Of a stretch of 49,339 nucleotides of DNA, positions 27,086-35,956 are shown piece by piece. Position numbers and translations under genes: made by a program. The notes beneath the pieces are model-generated. The model made no database searches. It was not told the DNA's origin and saw only the letters and a program-made list of their open reading frames with translations. The number at the start of each line of letters is the position of its first letter. Position 1 is the first letter of the stretch. Origin of the DNA: Desulfobacteraceae bacterium (GTDB lineage: Bacteria; Desulfobacterota; Desulfobacteria; Desulfobacterales; UBA5616); contig VMSV01000214.1 of NCBI GenBank assembly GCA_013791935.1, forward strand, positions 1 to 49,339. Reading direction: 5' to 3'.

Positions 27086-28261
27086 TCATCCTCCTGAATT
27101 TTCACTGTCAAAAGGGACACGTTTCACACCTTTGAGTCCCACCAAAACGATATAACCATCGCCCGTATCAACCACTGAATTCCAGCCGGCGCCGATTTTT
27201 TTCAAAGCAAGCGCTCTCGATTGGCCCGATCCGGTCATGATCACACCGGAATATGATACAATCAATGCATCCCCGTTTTCTCGTATGGTTCCTCCACTCA
27301 GTGCAGCCCCTGCCGTGGTCTGAATCGTTTTCCAACTGTCTCCACCGTCCAGGGAGAGAACCCTTTTAGCACCGATCCCAAAAGCAATGACAAAATCATT
27401 TTTCGGTGAAGTAATGATGCCCAAATAGGAACCTTCGTAGGGAGAGGCGAGGCTGTCCCAGCTTTTGCCACCGTCCCGGGAACGAAACAGCATGCCGGAT
27501 TCACCGGCAATATATAAATTGCCCTCATTTGCCGCAAACGCATTCAGATGCCGCTTATCCGGATTGGCGATATGATTCCAGGATGGTGTCCAACTCGTTC
27601 CGCCATCGTCGGTATGAAAGAACAAACCGTAAGCGCCGATAACAAATCCTTCCCTGTCGTTTAAGAAATAGACATCAAGCAGTGGATCGCAGCAGGCACC
27701 GTCCTTAACGGCAGCCTCATAGCTTTCATATTGATATCTTAGCTCTTCCAACTCATCGGTTAATTCCATTTTTTTATCTTCAGCTGCGGATTCCAATTCA
27801 AGCTCTTTAGCAGAGAGCAGCATCTTGGCATGCTCCGAGTTCAACTTGTTCTCTTCAAACCCGTTTAACTGGACCACCCAGGACTCCCCTCCATCGTTGG
27901 TGTGCAAGACTACGCCATCATGTCCGACAGCCCAACCTTTTTCAGAAGTGGGAAATGACAGACCCGTCAAGGTCACACTGGTGGGACAATGCACCTGTTG
28001 CCAACTCACACCGTTATCATCCGAATATAAAATGTGCCCGCGCTCACCAACAACCACGAGACGTTTCCCGGCCTTTTCAATATCCAACAACAATGAGTCA
28101 GTGACTTTTTCAGATTGCACAGCAGGATGCGTAAGAAGGTCATTATCAGCATATTCAGCATGGATCGAATGTGGAACGAACACTAAGAGAAGAAGCCATA
28201 TTAAGCCAAACCCCCTCAGTGGGCAGGCTTCCTTCAATCTACCGAGTTTTTTTGGGCTCAT
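27086..28261 (-). CDS. YCF48/BNR-type beta-propeller, exported
   Basis: 391 residues with an N-terminal hydrophobic signal (FGLIWLLLLVFVPHSIHA) and five or more Asp-box repeats: SDDNGVSW, TNDGGESW, TDDGGTSW, SRDGGKSW, SLDGGDSW. These build a beta-propeller like the photosystem II assembly factor YCF48; here a periplasmic scaffold is more sensible. A charged helical insert (about residues 143-180, KELELESAAEDKKME...) interrupts the propeller between blades 2 and 3 and is probably a coiled coil. Start ATG with GGGGAGG 6 bases upstream. Its stop overlaps the pump's ribosome-binding site. Confidence 0.87.
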   Translation of the reverse strand: MSPKKLGRLKEACPLRGFGLIWLLLLVFVPHSIHAEYADNDLLTHPAVQSEKVTDSLLLDIEKAGKRLVVVGERGHILYSDDNGVSWQQVHCPTSVTLTGLSFPTSEKGWAVGHDGVVLHTNDGGESWVVQLNGFEENKLNSEHAKMLLSAKELELESAAEDKKMELTDELEELRYQYESYEAAVKDGACCDPLLDVYFLNDREGFVIGAYGLFFHTDDGGTSWTPSWNHIANPDKRHLNAFAANEGNLYIAGESGMLFRSRDGGKSWDSLASPYEGSYLGIITSPKNDFVIAFGIGAKRVLSLDGGDSWKTIQTTAGAALSGGTIRENGDALIVSYSGVIMTGSGQSRALALKKIGAGWNSVVDTGDGYIVLVGLKGVKRVPFDSENSGG

Positions 28262-28318
28262 ACCGCCTCCCCGATGGTTACAAATGTACCGACTACAAAA
28301 ATGTTTTGATTTGTGATA

Positions 28319-28353
28319 AAGATGGCTTTGACAGGGTATATCAAAGCCATCTT
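28319..28353 (-). terminator. strong hairpin inside the envelope operon
   Basis: A perfect 13-bp stem (AAGATGGCTTTGA and its complement) with a 9-base loop, in the 120-bp gap between DUF1329 and YCF48. On the minus strand it is followed by TTTATCAC, a poor T-run, so partial termination or an mRNA-stability element that lowers expression of the propeller and pump relative to the barrel and DUF1329 protein is likely. Confidence 0.45.
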
Positions 28354-28381
28354 CGACAATATACGGTCTGTTTGGTTCTAA

Positions 28382-29764
28382 TTATCGTTTTCCCATCCTG
28401 CGGATCTGTTCCGGGCTAAAGTATTCATCGGGCAGGGGGTCGGTATAGGTCGTGTACTCCGGGTATTCCATTTGATTGGCATTACTGCAATATTGCCCCC
28501 TTTGAAAATCATAGTGCAGTGAGAACAGCTGCACAACTCCAGGCAACTCATATGCATTCATCAGGGGGGTCATGCTGTGCCGCCACAAACTGCCGCGAGC
28601 GTCATACATATCCGACATCATGCACGTCCAACTGTCTTCATCTATGTATAGTACGCGTTTGGCATACACATGACGTTTGCCCTCTTTCAGATTTCCTTCC
28701 ACCACCCAGACACGATGGCGCTCCCAGCGAATGCTGTCCGGACTGACATGGTTTGCCAATAGAAGCTCCTCCGCCTTTGCATGCACATTGGCGGCATAAC
28801 AGTTGTAGGGAATGATCATCTCTTTCTTCCCAACCAGTTTCCAATCATAACGCTCGAGGGACCCGTTGAAAAGATAGACTTCATCCCATGTCATCAAACC
28901 ACCAAGGGAGGTCAGCGGCGAATCGAAGGCAATCGTCGGCGCACGGCGCACGCGCCGTTGTCCCACCAGATACTGCCAGCCTTTTCTGGGACTTTCCGAA
29001 AGATTCAAAGGATCTCTGACAAGGAGCATTTCACCATTTCTCCTTGGCGGTGAAAAGTACAAGAGAAACGCGTACCAGTAATCCGGGTTGGTATAGGTTT
29101 CAAACGAACCATCCTTGAGATAGTATGGGTATTTCTCCCAGTTTTCCACACCAGCAGACCTGGTTATTACGCCGTCTTTGCCGATCAGCATCGAATTGAA
29201 TTTGTAATGTTTAGCTTGCCCGTTCCAGCGCAAAAGGTGGTTCCATACTACTTCAGCACCGGTTTTGGGAATAGGGAAGGGTGTCCCGCCATATGCACCG
29301 CTGATGTTGTTGCCGTCATCGGACAGGGCTGCGCGCGTGGCGTTTTCAAATGTATTGTCGTAGACCCATTGCGGCGCTGCTTGTGTTCTGTGTGTCGGAA
29401 ATACATCGATCCGATAGCTGTCCGGGTATGTCGTCAACAATGTCTTTTGGCCTTCGGATAACATGTCGGAATACTCAGCCATATTTTTTGAAGTGATGGT
29501 AAAAAGCTTTTTTTCACCAGCAAAGGGATCCGGCTGTCGAGTACCGGGGCCTTCGTAGCCAAGCCCTTCAGGTGGAGCGCTGATGCCACCGTCCCAGGCA
29601 GGGATGCTTCCATCCGCATTGCCGGCTCGTTCCCCACCTTGGGGTGTCAAAGTAGTTTTGAGTTGGGCTGCCTCCTCTGCAGATACAGCAGCCAAAGCAT
29701 AATATGGGGTTGTCAGGCAGAGAAGCAAAATAAACCCCAGATATAACTTCTTTGTTTGTTTCAT
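28382..29764 (-). CDS. DUF1329 periplasmic protein
   Basis: 460 residues with a signal peptide (KKLYLGFILLLCLTTPYYALA, cleavage near residue 26). The mature part begins with the typical DUF1329 opening (AAQLKTTLTPQGGERAGNAD, then GSIPAWDGG) and contains RRAPTIAFDSPLTSLGGLMTWDE and WVVEGNLKEGKRHVY. The fold is predicted to be an unclosed beta-barrel like lipid-carrying LolA/LolB proteins, so shuttling a hydrophobic ligand across the periplasm is the usual hypothesis. Ribosome-binding site AAGGAG before the ATG. It follows the DUF1302 gene by 62 bp. Confidence 0.92.
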   Translation of the reverse strand: MKQTKKLYLGFILLLCLTTPYYALAAVSAEEAAQLKTTLTPQGGERAGNADGSIPAWDGGISAPPEGLGYEGPGTRQPDPFAGEKKLFTITSKNMAEYSDMLSEGQKTLLTTYPDSYRIDVFPTHRTQAAPQWVYDNTFENATRAALSDDGNNISGAYGGTPFPIPKTGAEVVWNHLLRWNGQAKHYKFNSMLIGKDGVITRSAGVENWEKYPYYLKDGSFETYTNPDYWYAFLLYFSPPRRNGEMLLVRDPLNLSESPRKGWQYLVGQRRVRRAPTIAFDSPLTSLGGLMTWDEVYLFNGSLERYDWKLVGKKEMIIPYNCYAANVHAKAEELLLANHVSPDSIRWERHRVWVVEGNLKEGKRHVYAKRVLYIDEDSWTCMMSDMYDARGSLWRHSMTPLMNAYELPGVVQLFSLHYDFQRGQYCSNANQMEYPEYTTYTDPLPDEYFSPEQIRRMGKR

Positions 29765-29826
29765 TTCTTACTCCTTATCGTAATGGTTGTGGGGTTTGCC
29801 GAAATATTCAATTTCCAATTCCAGGA

Positions 29827-31494
29827 TTAGAATGTGTACTTCACCGAAAAGGACAGGTTATCCCTATCCGCTTTGGGATCATCCTCGGAATCGCCCAAAA
29901 AATCGGTATATTTGAACCCGAAGAGAATATCCTGACGAAAGGCAAACTCCGTGCCGATGGAAACGCTGTGCCGCTTTTCTGTGAAGGTAAGGGGCAGTGA
30001 TGAATTTCCGTTAGGACGGAACGTGAACGTTACCGGAATTTTCAAATCCAAATTCGGCAAAACTTGGAGAAAGCTGAAGTCGCCTCTAACTATCCCGCCC
30101 CAAGCAAAGGCATCCAAGTACAGATTGTCAGGATTCAGCACCTGGTTGAAGCCCACCTCGAACCATAGCATTGTTTCGTCTATAAACGACACGGGGCCTA
30201 AAAATTTAAGGCCTGAAACCAGGACCTGGTACACATCGAAGGGTTCATAAACATAGCCCAGAGGGTTTAGCGGCGAATTATCCTTCACCTGGACATTAAA
30301 ATCCTTTCGATAACTGACCTCCCCGGAAATGTTGGTTTCCCCCAACTGTCCGCTGAAGCTTGCGCCGTAAAGTTTTATATCTTCCTGATAACCGAGATAA
30401 TAGCCAAGCCTATCCGCGAAGTTGGCCATGGGGGCCATAGATTCATAAGGCGTGCCAGCGAGAATGGGCGTCCAATCCGGAAATGTCGGTGTTCCTGCGC
30501 CTGGAACGGTTTTGGCCTGAAAGTACTTTTCATGATAATTTAAAAAATAGACTCCAAACTCCGTATCGTTCAGGTTTTGGGCCAGATAGCGAAGGGCAAC
30601 TCCATATTGGCCGCTATCCCGGGCGTCGTCGTCCTCAATCCGATCCGCTGTGATTGGAACCCCTGGGACTACGATTTGATGATATCCGCCGACATCACCA
30701 TAATCAGCCGTGCTGAAAAAGGTGCCACAGGTATCGGCTAGGTGCCTTTTCCACTCCCACTGGTAATAACCCGAAAAACTGAGGTTATTGATCAGATCAA
30801 TCTTGCCGATCACTTGTCCGGTGGGCAGAAAAATATCCTTGAGTTCAGCCCCCGGAGTATTCAGCATGGTGGCATCGGCGTAGCTCTGGGCGGCGGATAT
30901 ACCGCCCAGGGTGAACAGGCTTTCACCCCAGGATACCACTTGATCGCCAATCCGAAAGGAAGCGGCACGCTCGCCGACATAGAAATCGGAGTAGTAGAAC
31001 AGATCGAGGACCTCCGCGTCAAAGCCCTGCTGGTCTTTGGTGGCGTCGGTAAAGTCCCGGTGATCCGTCAGGGGCCCTCCCATAATGGGACCGTTGTTGT
31101 GTGTTCCCGGCGAATCGTTGGCATTTTTATGATAGTACACATCGTCGTAGAATATCCTGCCCCGGGCAAACACCCCCATATTTTTATACTTAAGGTCCAG
31201 ATCACTTCGACCTGTCAGGCGGTTTGAAACAAGATCGCCCTTTTCAAAGGAACGGTTGCCGTCATCAGCATTGATGCTTTCAAGCAACTTTTCATCGGGG
31301 TCCTTCATCCGCATGGACACCCCATAGATAACGGTGGTGTCAAAATCCAGGGTTGTATCCTCACTAAAATCAAAGTGCATCGCTTCTGCCTCGGGCACCA
31401 TCCACAAGATGCTGCCCATAGCTATGGCGAAAAGGATAAAAAATGCCCTGATCGTTCCATCGCCAAAACGTGTATATAACATTGGCTTCATCAT
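29827..31494 (-). CDS. DUF1302 outer-membrane beta-barrel
   Basis: About 555 residues from one of two adjacent ATGs (31494 or 31491) behind a G-run ribosome-binding site; the longer frame to 31560 would put the signal peptide 22 residues inside. The signal segment is FFILFAIAMGSILWMVPEAEA. The mature protein shows alternating amphipathic strands and ends in an aromatic residue (SFSVKYTF), as outer-membrane barrels do; the DUF1302 landmark RIGDQVVSWGESLF is present near residue 180. DUF1302 and DUF1329 genes nearly always occur together. It is the first gene of the operon, so the promoter should be within 31.5-31.7 kb, where the transposase relic also lies. Confidence 0.9.
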   Translation of the reverse strand: MMKPMLYTRFGDGTIRAFFILFAIAMGSILWMVPEAEAMHFDFSEDTTLDFDTTVIYGVSMRMKDPDEKLLESINADDGNRSFEKGDLVSNRLTGRSDLDLKYKNMGVFARGRIFYDDVYYHKNANDSPGTHNNGPIMGGPLTDHRDFTDATKDQQGFDAEVLDLFYYSDFYVGERAASFRIGDQVVSWGESLFTLGGISAAQSYADATMLNTPGAELKDIFLPTGQVIGKIDLINNLSFSGYYQWEWKRHLADTCGTFFSTADYGDVGGYHQIVVPGVPITADRIEDDDARDSGQYGVALRYLAQNLNDTEFGVYFLNYHEKYFQAKTVPGAGTPTFPDWTPILAGTPYESMAPMANFADRLGYYLGYQEDIKLYGASFSGQLGETNISGEVSYRKDFNVQVKDNSPLNPLGYVYEPFDVYQVLVSGLKFLGPVSFIDETMLWFEVGFNQVLNPDNLYLDAFAWGGIVRGDFSFLQVLPNLDLKIPVTFTFRPNGNSSLPLTFTEKRHSVSIGTEFAFRQDILFGFKYTDFLGDSEDDPKADRDNLSFSVKYTF

Positions 31495-31638
31495 TACCCC
31501 CCCCCTTTTGAGTGCTTGTTTACGAATCTTTATCATTGAGATTTCACTATCAATGGACATTCATCAATCGACTTTCACTTGGCAGGCCAACCACCCCCTT
31601 TATGAGTTGAATTTTACGCTGGTGTTTCTTTATACTTT

Positions 31639-31897
31639 ATGAAAACACAAACAATAAATGTATTGGAATGGCAAAAACAATTCGGTACAGAGAAAGCGTG
31701 TGCTAAGGCAATTTCAGATATCATTGACCCAAAGGCTTTGTATGCCCTCGAACAAAGCAGTGGAATGGCTTCTAAAGGTTCATATCATCATCGGTAATTT
31801 GAAGAGTGTTTTGAATGGAACATACCATTGCGTTAGTAGTAAATATCTTCAGCAATACCTATACGAATGTTGTTATCGTTATCCTGAGATTCTGTGA
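31639..31897 (+). pseudogene. IS1595-type transposase relic
   Basis: The ATG at 31639 opens MKTQTINVLEWQKQFGTEKA, the typical start of IS1595-group transposases. After about 50 codons this frame stops, and another frame gives GNLKSVLNGTYHCVSSKYLQ and YLYECCYRY, the typical C-terminus, ending at TGA 31895. The whole catalytic middle (about 200 residues) is missing. A deleted, frameshifted remnant, non-functional. Confidence 0.72.
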
Positions 31898-32112
31898 ATA
31901 TCAGATTCAGATTGTTGGATGGTTGGCTTACTCATAATATGGCAACAGCACGATATTTATCGAGAGACCTAAGTGCAAGTACAATGCCAAGTAAACATGG
32001 TTTTTTCGTCCTTGTTTTCAGGAGCTTGTCCGATTTCAGTCAAATACTAGACGCTGCTTATGCGCAATATACTGCGCATATGGGCATGATACGGTGCAAC
32101 CTATTGACCGAC
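31898..32112. other. intergenic remainder
   Basis: Between the transposase relic and the 3' end of the thiolase gene. I find no gene, hairpin or repeat that I can support; a weak palindromic ATACTGCGCATATG segment near 32070-32085 is the only structure. Confidence 0.4.
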
Positions 32113-33306
32113 TCAACACAATTCTATGATCATGGCCATCCCCATACCGGTTCCGCCACACAGTGTGGCCAGCCCATACTGGACATTGCGCCGCCGCATC
32201 TCATGAAGCAGGGTGGTCACCATACGGGTTCCTGTTGCTCCCACCGGATGTCCCAGGGAGATACCGCTGCCGTTGACATTGATGGTGTCCCGGCGATGGG
32301 TGAGGTTGAGTCCCTTTTCACAGGCCAGGTATTGGGCCGCGAAAGCCTCGTTGATCTCGATCAAGCCGATGTCCGACAATTTGAGCCCGGTTTTCTTTAA
32401 AAGTTGTTCCGTCGCCGGCACAGGCCCCCAACCCATGATATCCGGGTCCACCCCCACCACGCTGAAATCCACGATGCGCGCCAAAGGCGTTACACCCAAC
32501 TCATCCGCTTTTGCCTTGCGCATGATTACTGCAGCAGCGGCCCCGTCGTTGATTCCCGAAGAGTTGCCGGCGGTCACGGTGCCCCCCTTTTTAAAGGAAG
32601 GCTGCAGCTTTGAAAGCTTTTCCAAGGTGACATCCGCCCGGGGATGCTCGTCCGTGTCCACCAGAACGGTTTTGCCCCTGCGTCCGGGCACCTCAACGGG
32701 AATGATCTCCTCTTTAAAACGGCCCTCGTTAATGGCCGCCACGGCCTTCATATTGCTTTCATAAGCCAGCTGGTCCTGCTCTTCACGGCTGATATTGTAT
32801 TTTTCGGCAAGATTCTCGGCGGTCATTCCCATGGCCGGCCCGACGCCGATGGCGGTGACCCCGTCCCACATCATGTCCCGTACTTCGACATGGTTCATGC
32901 GGGCGCCCCAGCGCATGGCGTCCAGGGTGTAGGGAACGGTACTCATGCTCTCAACCCCGCCGGTCAGAAACACGGAGTTGTACCCCTGGCGAATGGCCAT
33001 CATTCCCTGGGCGATGCTCCACATGGAGGAAGTACACACCCGCATGACCGTATAGGCGGGAACTTCCACCGGGACTCCAGCCTTTATGGCGGTAACTCTT
33101 GCCACATTAACTTCATTTTCAGCACGCTGGTAGCAGCAGCCCCATCCCACATCGTCAATCACGGCTGGATCGATGCCTGCTCGGTCAATGGCCGCTTTCA
33201 TCACAGGCACCCCCAGGGGAACATTGCGCATCTCCCTGAACTGACCTCCGAAGGTTCCAATTGCGCTGCGTACGGCAGAGGCGATAATCACTTCATTTGA
33301 ATCCAT
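32113..33306 (-). CDS. acetyl-CoA C-acyltransferase (thiolase II)
   Basis: Cleaves 3-oxoacyl-CoA with CoA to acetyl-CoA and a shortened acyl-CoA. 397 residues, usual length. All catalytic landmarks are present: nucleophilic Cys91 in VMRVCTSSM, the pantetheine-loop histidine in NVNGSGISLGHPVGATG, and the C-terminal cysteine in TLCGGTGMGMA. The residues around Cys91 (CTSSMWSIAQG) differ from the usual CGSGLKA, hinting at a substrate pocket other than straight-chain. AGAAGGAGA before the ATG. It ends the long minus-strand catabolic series and is next to the CoA ligase. Confidence 0.94.
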   Translation of the reverse strand: MDSNEVIIASAVRSAIGTFGGQFREMRNVPLGVPVMKAAIDRAGIDPAVIDDVGWGCCYQRAENEVNVARVTAIKAGVPVEVPAYTVMRVCTSSMWSIAQGMMAIRQGYNSVFLTGGVESMSTVPYTLDAMRWGARMNHVEVRDMMWDGVTAIGVGPAMGMTAENLAEKYNISREEQDQLAYESNMKAVAAINEGRFKEEIIPVEVPGRRGKTVLVDTDEHPRADVTLEKLSKLQPSFKKGGTVTAGNSSGINDGAAAAVIMRKAKADELGVTPLARIVDFSVVGVDPDIMGWGPVPATEQLLKKTGLKLSDIGLIEINEAFAAQYLACEKGLNLTHRRDTINVNGSGISLGHPVGATGTRMVTTLLHEMRRRNVQYGLATLCGGTGMGMAMIIELC

Positions 33307-33366
33307 TTTCGATCTCCTTCTATGTTCTCTCTCTAATTTGATGTTTTTTCTGTCGGGTAACCATGC

Positions 33367-34941
33367 TCAGGACACCATTCGGTCCTTGCCTTTCCAGAAA
33401 CCGGAACGAATGTTCTTTTTGTCAATTTTGCCAAGATTGGTCAGGGGAATTTCGTCCCAGAATTCCACTGTTTTGGGGGCCATTAGGCTCCCTTTACGTT
33501 CCTTGACAAATTCAATCAATTCTTTGCCCGAAACGGATTGACCCGCTTTTAAAACCACAATTGCCTTTGTCTCTTCCCCCCATTTGGCGTGGGGCACTCC
33601 TATAACGGCAGCGCCTTGAACCGCAGGATGCTCGAACAGTACATCTTCGATCTCCCTGGGAAATATATTGAATCCACCACTGACGATCATATCCTTCCTT
33701 CGGTCGACGATATAAAGAAATCCTTCGTCGTCTCGGGTAGCGATATCCCCGGTAAACAGCCAGCCATTTCGGATGGTTTCAGCTGTGGCCTCAGGATTGT
33801 TGTAATAACCGCTCATCATGTTGGCGCACCGCACCGCAATCTCACCAGGTTTTCCGTTGGGGGCGTCGTTATCGTCCTCGTCAACCAGGCGAACTTGCGT
33901 ATGCAAAGTCGCACGCCCGGCGGAACTGAATATCTTCTTTTCCCTCTCGGGATCGTCGATGACATGCTCATCACAGGGAAGGGAACTGAGAGCCATGGGA
34001 GCTTCGGTCTGACCGAAAAATTGGGTAAAGATAGGGCCAAAGGTTTCCACGGCTTGTTTGAGACGTTCGGGAGCTATGGCAGATGCGCCGTAAAGGACGT
34101 TCACCAGGCTGGAGAGATCGTATTTGCGCAATTCGGGAAAATCGAGCAGCACATAGATCATGGTCGGTACGAGTAAAGTCATGGTGACCTTCTCTTTTTC
34201 GATATGCTCCAATAAAAGCTTTGGCTCGAAATGGTCGAGAATGACGCATCGGCCTTTGCGCAATAGCACGGGCAACATGACGCATCCCCCGGCATGGGTC
34301 AATGGTGTGGCATAGGCAAAGACTTCATTGCGCCCGAAACCGAACTCGAGCATTTCCATTACAACCGTATAAACCCAAGCCCGGTGGGACAACATCACCC
34401 CTTTGGGTTTTCCGGTAGTTCCGCCGGTAAAGTAAATCCCCACAAGGTCCTCGGGGTCAATGGCCACAGGAACGATTTCGGGCACATGGCTACGCATCAA
34501 GGTCTGAAGGTGCAGATGACCTTCGCCCACGTTTTCCGACGCGCCGGCGATACAGATAAAATGCTTCACCGTTTTAAGGGACGGCATCATCTGTAGCACT
34601 CGATCGACCATCTTCTCATGATAGATCAGGGTACTGCACTCAACCATATTCAGCATGTAGATGTGGTCATCGGGGTTGAGCATCACAGCCAACGGAATGC
34701 GGATGGCACCGATTTTAGCCAATGCGTATTCGCAAAATACATACTCCGGGCAATTGGCCATTAAAAAGCCGACTTTGTCATCCTTTTCCAGACCCAATTT
34801 CTGCAGGGCGTTGCCGATACAGAGGGCATTGTAACCCATTTCGGCGTACGTGTAATTGCGGTCTCCATAAGTCAGGGCAATATGCCCGCCATAGTACTCG
34901 ACACAACGATCGTAAAGCCCCCCGATAGTTTGGGAAATCAT
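33367..34941 (-). CDS. AMP-dependent acyl-CoA ligase
   Basis: 524 residues; activates an acid to its CoA ester. YFTGGTTGKPKGVMLSHRAW (ATP loop), FFGQTEAP (adenylate motif), WLFTGDIATRD and RRKDMIVSGGFNIFPREIED (hinge) are all intact, and the terminal lysine is in LTNLGKIDKKNIR. Closest in pattern to medium-chain or aryl/feruloyl-type ligases, not long-chain ACSL. AAGGAGG lies 6 bases before the ATG. It presumably supplies the CoA ester to the enzymes encoded upstream in the same operon. Confidence 0.92.
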   Translation of the reverse strand: MISQTIGGLYDRCVEYYGGHIALTYGDRNYTYAEMGYNALCIGNALQKLGLEKDDKVGFLMANCPEYVFCEYALAKIGAIRIPLAVMLNPDDHIYMLNMVECSTLIYHEKMVDRVLQMMPSLKTVKHFICIAGASENVGEGHLHLQTLMRSHVPEIVPVAIDPEDLVGIYFTGGTTGKPKGVMLSHRAWVYTVVMEMLEFGFGRNEVFAYATPLTHAGGCVMLPVLLRKGRCVILDHFEPKLLLEHIEKEKVTMTLLVPTMIYVLLDFPELRKYDLSSLVNVLYGASAIAPERLKQAVETFGPIFTQFFGQTEAPMALSSLPCDEHVIDDPEREKKIFSSAGRATLHTQVRLVDEDDNDAPNGKPGEIAVRCANMMSGYYNNPEATAETIRNGWLFTGDIATRDDEGFLYIVDRRKDMIVSGGFNIFPREIEDVLFEHPAVQGAAVIGVPHAKWGEETKAIVVLKAGQSVSGKELIEFVKERKGSLMAPKTVEFWDEIPLTNLGKIDKKNIRSGFWKGKDRMVS

Positions 34942-35011
34942 GACAAACCTCCTTGTTGTTTACACCTTCTCCAGAATGTTCACGCAACAGGCAACCTCTT
35001 CCGCCGATTTA

Positions 35012-35464
35012 TTACTTCGGTCGCTCGTGAAACATCATGGTATAATCAAACACCATAACATCTTCATCTCGCTGGTTTTTGGTGGTGTAACGCCAGACTT
35101 GGATACCCTGCTCCGGTTTGCGGGTTTCGCTTTTTTCAACAACTTCTATCTCCACCCGGACCGTATCACCAATTTTAACAGGCCTGAGCATTCTCATGTT
35201 ATCTGCGCCTAGCCATGCAATGGGTGCCACACCCCCGATTTGAGCCATACTGGCCAGTCCCACGGCGATGGCGAAAATCATCGGGCCATGGACCAGGCGC
35301 TCTCCGAAGGGCGTCTTGGCGGCATACTCCTTGTCCATGTGCAGGGGGTAGAAATCCATGGTGAGCCCAGCCCAGTTAACCACATGGGTTTCTGTCACGG
35401 TAATGGCGGCGGTTTTATATACGTCTCCGATCTTGAATTCATCGCCGTACTTCTTCTGGCTCAT
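35012..35464 (-). CDS. MaoC-like (R)-enoyl-CoA hydratase
   Basis: 150 residues, single hotdog domain. The hydratase-2 motif is LTMDFYPLHMDKEYA (Asp and His that activate water) followed by RLVHGPM; the usual Asn of D-x-N-P is replaced by Tyr. Adds water to the 2-enoyl-CoA double bond. The single-domain form acts as a dimer. AAAGGATG before the ATG. It lies between the CoA ligase and the DUF35 protein; in steroid-type loci MaoC and DUF35 domains are fused or adjacent and serve the aldolase, which suggests the same step here. Confidence 0.88.
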   Translation of the reverse strand: MSQKKYGDEFKIGDVYKTAAITVTETHVVNWAGLTMDFYPLHMDKEYAAKTPFGERLVHGPMIFAIAVGLASMAQIGGVAPIAWLGADNMRMLRPVKIGDTVRVEIEVVEKSETRKPEQGIQVWRYTTKNQRDEDVMVFDYTMMFHERPK

Positions 35465-35523
35465 TGAATCATCCTTTCTTTAAATGGATTTTTACCTGCC
35501 GGTCTAAACGATAACATTCCATT

Positions 35524-35940
35524 TCAAGTTGCGGGCACCGGCTTAAATAGCGGCAACGTGAACTCATTGTTCTTCCTCACAAATGTGACTTCCACGGCTT
35601 GATCGCATTGAAGTGCATCAATGTCACAGTCAACGATGTTGCTGAGCATTCTCACGCCTTCTTCCAGTATAATAACTGCGATGACAAACGGCATATCCGG
35701 AACGAATGGAGATGCCGCATTGGCCTCCACCACGGTGAAGGAGTAGATGGTTCCCTTTCCTGAAGCTTCCACCCATTCCAGGTTGTCGGAGAAACAGTAT
35801 GGACAGACCATCCGGGGATAAAAAATATTCTTTTGGCAATCCGAGCATTTCTGGATCAACAGCTTTTCTTCCCGGGTTCCATCCCAAAAGGGTCTGGCCC
35901 ATTTGATGACCAAGGGATCCGGTTTTTCTGGTACTTGCAT
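35524..35940 (-). CDS. DUF35 Zn-ribbon/OB-fold acyl-CoA-associated protein
   Basis: 138 residues. The N-terminal rubredoxin-like Zn ribbon has two CxxC pairs (KCSDC and VCPYC, about residues 33-53), and the OB fold has the family strands GTIYSFTVVEA ... MPFVIAVIILEEGVRMLSNI. DUF35 proteins bind next to thiolase-like partners: ChsH2/Ltp2 aldolase, BbsA/BbsB thiolase, archaeal acetoacetyl-CoA thiolase/HMGCS. The thiolase-like gene 17 bp upstream is the evident partner. AAAGGAGG precedes the ATG. Confidence 0.92.
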   Translation of the reverse strand: MQVPEKPDPLVIKWARPFWDGTREEKLLIQKCSDCQKNIFYPRMVCPYCFSDNLEWVEASGKGTIYSFTVVEANAASPFVPDMPFVIAVIILEEGVRMLSNIVDCDIDALQCDQAVEVTFVRKNNEFTLPLFKPVPAT

Positions 35941-35956
35941 AATTCCTCCTTTGTTT

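Noticed and set aside
31894-32400. 168-codon plus frame across the thiolase 3' end
   Set aside because: Mostly antisense to the thiolase and fused to the transposase relic flank; no similarity or start signal.
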